DNA of 64,000 nucleotides from Aotearoamyces nothofagi (lineage: Eukaryota; Ascomycota; Leotiomycetes; Leotiales; Tympanidaceae). The stretch's first letter is position 1. Every line of letters starts with the position of its first letter. Under the pieces are notes generated by a model, which was given only the letters and a program-made list of their open reading frames with translations, was not told where the DNA came from and made no database searches. The position numbers and the translations under genes are program-made. This document shows positions 59,001 to 64,000 of the stretch, piece after piece. Where the stretch lies: NCBI GenBank assembly GCA_015345905.1, contig JADDTR010000015.1:124001-188000 (forward strand), given 5' to 3'.

Positions 59001-59213
59001 GAAGGCTGGCGACGTGTTTCGCATGCCTCCATTCTGCATCCTTTGCTGGAGCTGTGGGTTCTGGAACTGCGACGGGTCGACGAACGAGTTGGGCGTGCCC
59101 ATAAAGGCAGTGGGGTCGAGCATGTTGCCGGCCATGTTGGGGTCGTTGAGGTGGTTGAATGCCGCGCCATTGTGGTTCTGGACGGCAGCGGCGTCGTTCA
59201 TCCAGGAGCTCAT
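56049..59213 (-). CDS. SWI1: SWI/SNF complex subunit Swi1 (ARID)
   Basis: DNA-binding subunit of the SWI/SNF chromatin remodeller. One long coding exon of about 1054 aa. The first 320 residues are rich in Gln, Asn, Pro and Met. The ARID domain is near residues 325-415 (EQFMKHLTSFMQSRGLSLDM, LYMAVTKFGGYRNVSQRNSW, GHYERNLMMFEEAY). More Gln/Pro-rich sequence follows, then an acidic patch (GEGEDEEDEDFE) and a helical C-terminal half of Swi1 type (IDIHALTMSLQSGIHSEVRL, TILRNLSFYETNHQLLADE). ATG 59213 (MSSWMNDAAAVQ) is chosen; an AG acceptor just upstream hints at an intron in the leader or a short upstream exon. Confidence 0.93.
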   Translation of the reverse strand: MSSWMNDAAAVQNHNGAAFNHLNDPNMAGNMLDPTAFMGTPNSFVDPSQFQNPQLQQRMQNGGMRNTSPAFNNPVYQTNPVVPSKRPRPREDSMGTSPRQPPGMLPNSRSQTPQQGQYPGFQPNSNQPVQHASQPTPYSHLQNGSANATPSPVMGNNLRPGAGPQRVSTVSPHPFSPAVQQFGGQGSPSLSDHGSRIDTPQMPYMQNANFGPNFNQTFTTPPGRSSVPPPGSMSTPQMPQSQMQQPQMYQGQQQPQQQPNIDQQKMMYQMRLQAQLQQGNLMNTQRMQNMPQNPNTMSKPQMQQANGQYPQGMRPQQPVARPNNPEQFMKHLTSFMQSRGLSLDMNPIVGDRQINLVMLYMAVTKFGGYRNVSQRNSWNQVAQALQFNPMQNPSAPQQIKGHYERNLMMFEEAYATQQRQKAMMQQNAGGSMGGGHPQMSPTKQMNPQVQMSQPPQYMQRPPPQSMVQQPPQGQPQQTHSTPVKQMSQMTPGQQPAINGFSTPQMPNQHQANAQAHARSSLPRSIGGTPTQNGSSFAVPSPASAGKPGGLSLQSPRVMLTANGELTKEGEGEDEEDEDFEISPMYDPRVRSLSNTWGGIKPQNIADVSADLVHHKPNVPNVMELGVIDIHALTMSLQSGIHSEVRLALDTLATLSVEPRLQLDLKSCEDLVETIIDCAELQVELLAENAAEVSDVMLINSYEDVVRGCRGEREGLQDTPAFGTLEYELDRSVERLICITTILRNLSFYETNHQLLADELVIKFLCIVVRYLGTRNMLLRTHSNTLDFMKDVIVFLSNLAQTVEIPGKEQAFCLLHFLLAFAPCPPPNMPGSDKVIFSPYDPSVHRYLPPAVDSLAKLLARDEPNRTFYKMIFASDVTSSPPYDLLTKTFALAISPIPGHRPDEQRGNMMQIVDARKPHLMQGMLAAEIISNLVPGFELNVARSWLTSEDGFAQSLLRLITVLASEPSSQPPARGAPIPPRGPDDEALLHITLSGITVLRRLTEKARNPDDPSGAAPTDGMIKQENLLGALLLKAHAQPKPAIIKQLCAYAALDI

Positions 59214-60178
59214 GTCGAGGCTGAGTGAAGACCCATCTGCAGCGCGATATCGAGTCAGCAATTGTCAGAGACTTGAAGCCAGCAGTTCATTGAGCCTGCT
59301 CGAGGCCGAGGTTCGATGGCCAAGGCACGGTTGGCGCCGCTGGTGATGGGAGACGCGACGCGGCAGGTGGTTTGACTGAGCGCAGGACGAGACAATTGCC
59401 AGCAGCACTATGCAGCAGCAACGTCAAGCGCAGAGCGACGCGCGCGACAGCAGCTATCTCAAGTCACGAGACATTGGACGCCCACGGAGGCAGCAACAGG
59501 AATGAAAGGGAGGTGTATCTTACTAATATTAATCCAGCGTGAGTGTCGTTGCTGAATTGGCACGACTGGAAAGGCAACAATGAGCGGAAGTGGATAAGCC
59601 TCGAAGCGAAAAGGCTAACCCGATCGGGGCTAGGGTACGGCGAGGCAGGCGCAATGGGACTATCGACGGGGAGGACTATGGACATCTGCTTTAGCCATTG
59701 TGCGTGTTGCCCAGCGAGCTGCCGCCGCCGGCGAGCATGGGAATCTGGGGACAGGCAGAGTGCGGCGCGTCTGTGATTGGAGATCACGCCGTGTGGCGGC
59801 TACTCAGGGCCGTCTGGCAGCCCGGAGGGGAGCGAGGCACAGACGAAGCGACGCGTGGTACGAGGGAAGAATGAGAGGAGGGCCTGCGTACCTGGATCAG
59901 ATCACCCACGCGGCGCAGTGCACACGACGCCGCGGACAGCACGACTCGACTGCTCCAGAGGCCGTACGGGCGGCCAGGCAGGTATGGGGATGGGATGGGA
60001 GGGCCCCGGATAGGATCGGTGGGCCGGCTTGGGAGTGGTTGCTTGTTTGGGAGCCCGTGGAGACAGAGCGGACGGACGGTCGTTCTGTGACACGAGAGCG
60101 CAGGCGGGCGCAGGAGCAGGACCAGCAGCAGCAGCGAGGCCTGGGTAGGGTACTTACCGGCGGGCCCGAGGGAATGCA

Positions 60179-60217
60179 CGTAGCAGTAGCAGTAGCAGTA
60201 GCAGTAGCAGTAGCAGC
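60179..60217. repeat. (AGCAGT)n hexamer array
   Basis: About six nearly perfect GTAGCA hexamers in the SWI1 upstream block. Confidence 0.9.
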
Positions 60218-60299
60218 CGTAGCGTTCTGTGTCTTTTGCTGTAGAGGAGCGACGGTCAGGCAAGACTGGCAGGCGCGGGTGTGGGCGTGGCAGAGGCAG

Positions 60300-60351
60300 G
60301 AGCAGTGGCAGTGGCAGTGGCAGTGGCAGCGGCAGCGGCAGCGGCAGCGAC
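60300..60351. repeat. (GGCAGT)n to (GGCAGC)n hexamer array
   Basis: Four GTGGCA units change to four GCGGCA units, a two-phase array with one point change propagated through half of it. Confidence 0.9.
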
Positions 60352-60568
60352 AGGCTGTGGAGATTTGCTTTGCCCTGGCGTGGACGGACAGTGCGGGCAG
60401 TGTGGGCAGTGTGGACAGTGTGGACGTTGGCAAGAATGGCTACCAGAGAGGGCCGCTGCGTGATTCGACCGTCCTTGCCCGAGTCGGAAATCGGACGTGG
60501 CAGTTGATTCGTGACGCCAGCCCGGGCTAGCGACACCCTGGTGCGAGGCCAAGCTTCGACCTTTGCCT

Positions 60569-60634
60569 ACGTCCAGGGCCAGGGCCAGAGCCAGAGCCAG
60601 GGCCAGAGCCAGAGCCAGAGCCAGAACCAGAGTC
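60569..60634. repeat. CAGGGC/CAGAGC hexamer array
   Basis: About ten CCAGRG hexamers alternate between GGGCCA and GAGCCA variants. Confidence 0.9.
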
Positions 60635-60674
60635 ATGAGTGAGGCCGTGGCAAAGTCAGTGGCCGTGGCAGTGC

Positions 60675-60736
60675 GAGTGCGAGTGCCAGTCGGCCTGCAG
60701 AAGCACTCATTTGCTTCTGCAGGCCGACTCGCACTC
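60675..60736. repeat. Long hairpin: 25-bp inverted repeat, 6-nt loop
   Basis: The right arm 60712-60736 (TGCTTCTGCAGGCCGACTCG then CACTC) is the exact reverse complement of the left arm 60675-60705 apart from a 6-nt insertion GTGCCA in the left arm. The loop CTCATT is at 60706-60711. The inner 17 bp are perfect. Confidence 0.85.
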
Positions 60737-61220
60737 CCTCCCGCCCGGCTGGCGTCCTGCAAATGCCGGCCTTGGGGGGCCTTGGTTAATTAATTTGGGA
60801 TAGCAAGCGCTCGCTGCAGCAGTGGGCGCAATTCCATCTGAGATGGAGTGCCCTGTCAGGGCCGCTCATGGCTGAGCTCCATCTCTGGCGCGGCGGATCC
60901 TTTGACGAGCAGAGCTTCGTAACTCCGAAACAGTGTCTGTAACTCGGGATCCTGCCATGGCAGCCCCCTCGTGACTCCCCGTCTCGCGGCCTTCTTGCAC
61001 GACGGTGCTGCGTTTCGCAGTGGGAGCGGCCGGTCCATCAGTGTCGAGAGTGGTGTCTCCAGCGATTCCAGGTCCGCGCAATCGTGAGCTTCGACTGCCA
61101 TTGGCCCGTCCTGCGAGGGCTTCGGCAACCGTGAAAGTCGCCGGGAGCCATGGTCGAGCTAGTCACAAAGAACCTCAGAGAGCCTGCACGCAGAGGGCGA
61201 GGATGGAGGAGGGCGGAGGG

Positions 61221-61280
61221 AAGAGGCAGCGGGAGAGGACGAGGACGAGGGAGAGGGAGAGGACGAGGAAGAGGGCGGAG
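61221..61280. repeat. GA-rich GAGGAC/GAGGGA array
   Basis: Purine-rich imperfect hexamers on the plus strand. Similar short duplications follow: TTTCCCG units near 61556-61582, an 11-mer CATTCTGGCCT twice at about 61604-61625, and AATTCTG in three copies at 61830-61850. Confidence 0.7.
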
Positions 61281-62873
61281 GGCAGAGATTTAAATAACAG
61301 TCCGGGGCAGGTAACCCTTTTCCCTCCCACGCCTGATCGTGACCATTATTTGGACAGCTTATCCGCTGAGCTGGCTCGCACGCTAAGCATCTCCAAACTG
61401 ATCGAGATTACGACCTGACCGCTGTCCCGGAAGCGTCCATCCTTCACTGGCTGCGAATGGTGCCTCGAGCACATTCGCCGCTGCAGTCCTGCCTGCCCAT
61501 TGAATGCTTACACCTAGGTACCTTTGAGGGCCGGAAGAACAGCTTCTAGCTTCTCGTTTCCCGCTTCCCGTTTCCCGTTTCCGGCTTCGAGCTTCTGGCT
61601 TCATTCTGGCCTCATTCTGGCCTCGTCCATGCTCGCTCGACGAAGCTTGCGGTCCTGCTCTTGGGGGCGAGGTGGTTGCACGTCATCCGTGCGTGCTCCT
61701 GCTAGTGGTGCTCACAACGCAGAAGGCGTCCGGAGTGCCTTACGAGACTCGTACTAGACCTTGCCTTGCTCACCCAGGACTCCGTACAATATCGTTCGTC
61801 CCTCATTTTAAGAGACTTCCCGGGAGTCTGAATTCTGAATTCTGAATTCTAAATGCCTGCCGGCTCGTTTGCTTCTCGCTGCATCCCTCGTCCGCGGGTG
61901 GCGTGCCAGGACCAAGGCTCTTCCGGGTTTATCCTCTCTCCTCTCATGTAGATATTGTATTGTGCTGTACAGGACACGAGCACCGACGAGGCAGACGGTG
62001 TAGCTAAGCTCTACATCACGCACAGCACCCTGCCCAGTAATATAGCGATGCTATGGGACTGCATACCCCGCCGCAAATGGAAGATTCAGGACAATCTTTG
62101 TCCTTTGCGGTGCGTTATACTGGATCATATTGGATCGCGAGGCTGGCATGCGTGGACCCCTGCTGTTCAAAGACGGCATGTTTTAACCTTGCATCCGACT
62201 CGTTCGACCCTTTGACGCCTCTCACGTCTCCAACAGCTCATTTGCGGGAGAGGCAGAGCAGGCAGAGCAGGCCAAACAGGTAAAGCAGACCTAACAGGTC
62301 AAGGCATGTAAAAAAGCATGCAAAGGGCGCCCGTGTCTCTGTGGGCTTGGCTTCAGGCCATCCATCCACCACCGGGCATCAATTGACGCTCGATTAAGGA
62401 TGGATATAGCAAGGTCGCACGCACTCCCGACGCTCGAAAGTGCGCGCTGGGCCTCCGTGACCTTCGCCGCTCCCCTTCCTCGGCTCCTACGCCGCCCCGA
62501 AAGCTGCCCGCTGGCCTTATTTCCCACCGGCAGCTTGCTGGGTCGATGCGGTGGTAACCTTCAATACTGTACCTAACGTAGGCGCCGCTGCTAGGCCCGC
62601 GAGGCCCTGCGAGGAGGCCCGCAACTGGCCCGGCTGCCGGCTCCAAACTCGCTCTGCCCGGTGCCTCCTAGCGCCGGCGCAGCGATAGCGATCACGTGGA
62701 GTAGTTGGTCCATTGCCGAAGGAGCACCCCTGCCCGAAGGAAACGTGCAGCAATGTATCCAGTGCATCAGTGCATCGGTGCGTCCGCTGCGTCAATCATG
62801 TACTGTTGTTGCGTGGCTGACACGAGACACACCCGTTGATTCCTGCCGCTTCTGCAACGCCTGAACGGGCACC

Positions 62874-64000
62874 ATGGCGAAAAGAAAGGCCCAAGATGTT
62901 GATAATGCGGAGGCTGTGCCCTCGAGGAGACGATCGAGCCGTCGGAAGACGTCTGAGAAACACAAAGTCCTTGTGCCCGAAAGGACAGCCAGGGCTCCTC
63001 CAGTGAAGGAGCCGGCTCCCAAAGCTTCGGCAGTTGGAAAAGATGGCACCACTGCCACTGTCCCCACCGTCGTCAATGGCAAAGAGCATTCCACAGCATC
63101 AAAGGTACCCATTATGCACCTTTTGGAGCAGCTTATTCCCTCGTGTGCTTCTTAAAAACGAGAGCAAGCTTGTCTATCCTTCTTGCTCTCTTTCCATGTT
63201 CATGCCACGTGATTTCTAGTCCTCTAAGCAGTCTCTGTCTATCGAACCCGTTCACTCCTTGTCACATGCTGCTATTTCATGAACTCTCCACAGATGTTTT
63301 CGCTTCACTGGGTCGCTGACTTCTACATCAGTTACCGCGTGACTCAACGTTGAAGGCAACGTCCACAGAACCCGCCGTGAACTCGGAACACGAGCAGCAA
63401 TACTGGCTCATGAAAGCCGAACCTGAGTCACGCTTTGAGAAAGGCCATGACATCAAGTTCTCCATCGACGACCTTGCAGCAAAGACTGAGCCAGAACCTT
63501 GGGATGGTATGTGTCTATCTGTCTTCTGTCGTATTCCATTCTGACAGTTGCCAGGGATCCGTGCATATCCAGGTACAGTACAGTTATGCTCTCAGGCTCT
63601 TATGCCACTATTGCCACCTCTTGGACTGAACCGGCATAGCAAGGAATAACCTTCGAGCGATGAAGAAGGGAGATTTAGCTTTCTTCTACCACTCTAGTTG
63701 TAAAGTCCCGGCAATTGTAGGGATGATGGAGATAGTGAAAGAACACTCACCGGACTGTAAGACGATCCTTCTTCCAATTATGTGTTGAAGCAACTGGGAA
63801 CCAGCGCTAACGAGAATTCACAGTAACTGCTCAGGACTCTCAAGCACCTTATTATGATCCAAAGGACTCTGACCCTCTGAATCCCAAATGGAGCGTTGTC
63901 CATGTTGAGTTCCGCCGCAAGTTCAAGCATCCTATCACGTTAAAGAACTTAAGAGATTTTCAGGCTCGTGGCAAAGAGCTGGCCAACATGCAGATGCTTA
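62874..64000 (+). CDS. EVE-domain (THYN1-like) protein, 3' end outside window
   Basis: Start ATGGCGAAAAGAAAGGCC at 62874, then exons 62874-63104, 63332-63506, 63555-63572, 63640-63756 and 63824 to the edge. The first exon is Lys/Arg-rich (MAKRKAQDVDN, RRRSSRRKTSEKHK), nuclear in style. The EVE (PUA-like, former DUF55) domain begins at EQQYWLMKAEPESR and continues FSIDDLAAK, EPWDGIRAYPARNNLRAMKK, GDLAFFYHSSCKVPAIVGMM and WSVVHVEFRRKFKHPITL. EVE domains are thought to bind modified bases in nucleic acids; the exact function is unknown in fungi. Exon 3 is an 18-nt microexon. The boundary of intron 1 (227 nt) is the least certain. Confidence 0.88.

Larger units (their letters stand above)
59214..62873. 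other. Gene-free, repeat-rich block upstream of SWI1
   Basis: 3.66 kb between divergent SWI1 and the EVE-domain gene. Open frames are many because hexamer and triplet repeats lack stops; none looks like a protein. It contains several repeat arrays and a strong hairpin, listed separately. The SWI1-proximal 1 kb is probably promoter and a long leader. TCACGTG at 62692-62698 is 176 bp before the EVE gene. Confidence 0.7.

Noticed and set aside
59784-60762. Long open frames on both strands upstream of SWI1
   Set aside because: Hexamer arrays lack stop codons in several frames; the peptides are simple repeats.
1-64000. tRNA, rRNA, CRISPR or biosynthetic cluster
   Set aside because: No credible B-box/cloverleaf was noticed by eye (GGTTCAA words at 17647 and 41395 lack the rest), no spaced direct-repeat array, and no PKS/NRPS/terpene genes.

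Overview
The window is nuclear DNA of a filamentous ascomycete (Pezizomycotina). Several genes resemble Leotiomycete-type orthologues as I remember them, but that class placement is inference. The basis is compact genes with introns of about 45-60 nt (GTAAGT-like donors, CTAAC-like branch points, YAG acceptors), short UTR spaces, and a fungal gene set: ATG26 sterol glucosyltransferase, AUR1 IPC synthase, CWH43, NAB3, SWI1, SPT7 and a secreted GH28 rhamnogalacturonase. I support 22 protein-coding genes. Exon joins were made by eye and the summed lengths are in frame. No tRNA, rRNA, CRISPR array, retroelement or secondary-metabolite cluster was recognised.

Layout: 1-2.9 kb, no gene. 2.9-13.9 kb (+): ATG26, FCP1 and DHH1 in tandem. 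14.9-19.6 kb: divergent pair COG3 (-) / FMP25-like RCC1 protein (+). 20.3-21.4 kb: YMC1-type mitochondrial carrier (+). 22.1-26.9 kb: divergent pair SPT7 (-) / small VanZ-like membrane protein (+). 27.1-30.4 kb: divergent pair ferric-reductase-like flavocytochrome (-) / LETM1-like mitochondrial protein (+). 30.8-35.2 kb: divergent pair NAB3-like (-) / mitochondrial GGQ release factor of ICT1/Pth4 type (+). 36.0-37.4 kb: Ca2+/calmodulin-dependent kinase (+). 38.5-40.0 kb: rhamnogalacturonase (-). 41.7-43.2 kb: AUR1 (-). 43.2-48.0 kb: gene-free block packed with short tandem repeats. 48.0-52.9 kb: divergent pair CWH43 (-) / UTP6 (+). 53.6-55.7 kb: divergent pair eIF3e/INT6 (-) / mitochondrial ribosomal protein mL49 (+). 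56.0-59.2 kb: SWI1 (-). 59.2-62.9 kb: second gene-free, repeat-rich block. 62.9 kb to the end: EVE-domain (THYN1-like) gene, cut by the window edge.

Most genes are housekeeping. Themes are mitochondrial biogenesis (FMP25-like, YMC1-like, LETM1-like, ICT1/Pth4-like, mL49), transcription and RNA (FCP1, DHH1, SPT7, NAB3, SWI1, UTP6, INT6) and membrane lipid chemistry (ATG26, AUR1, CWH43). AUR1 and CWH43 both handle sphingolipid/ceramide steps and sit on the same strand either side of the repeat block.

I found no convincing new multi-gene system. The most unusual material is non-coding: two gene-free blocks dense in microsatellites and minisatellites, including a TTAGGG-like degenerate array, an AT-rich 26-bp array inside GC-rich DNA, a dispersed TACTG/CAGTA pentamer, a long near-perfect hairpin, and a 148-bp inverted-repeat candidate in the DHH1 leader.
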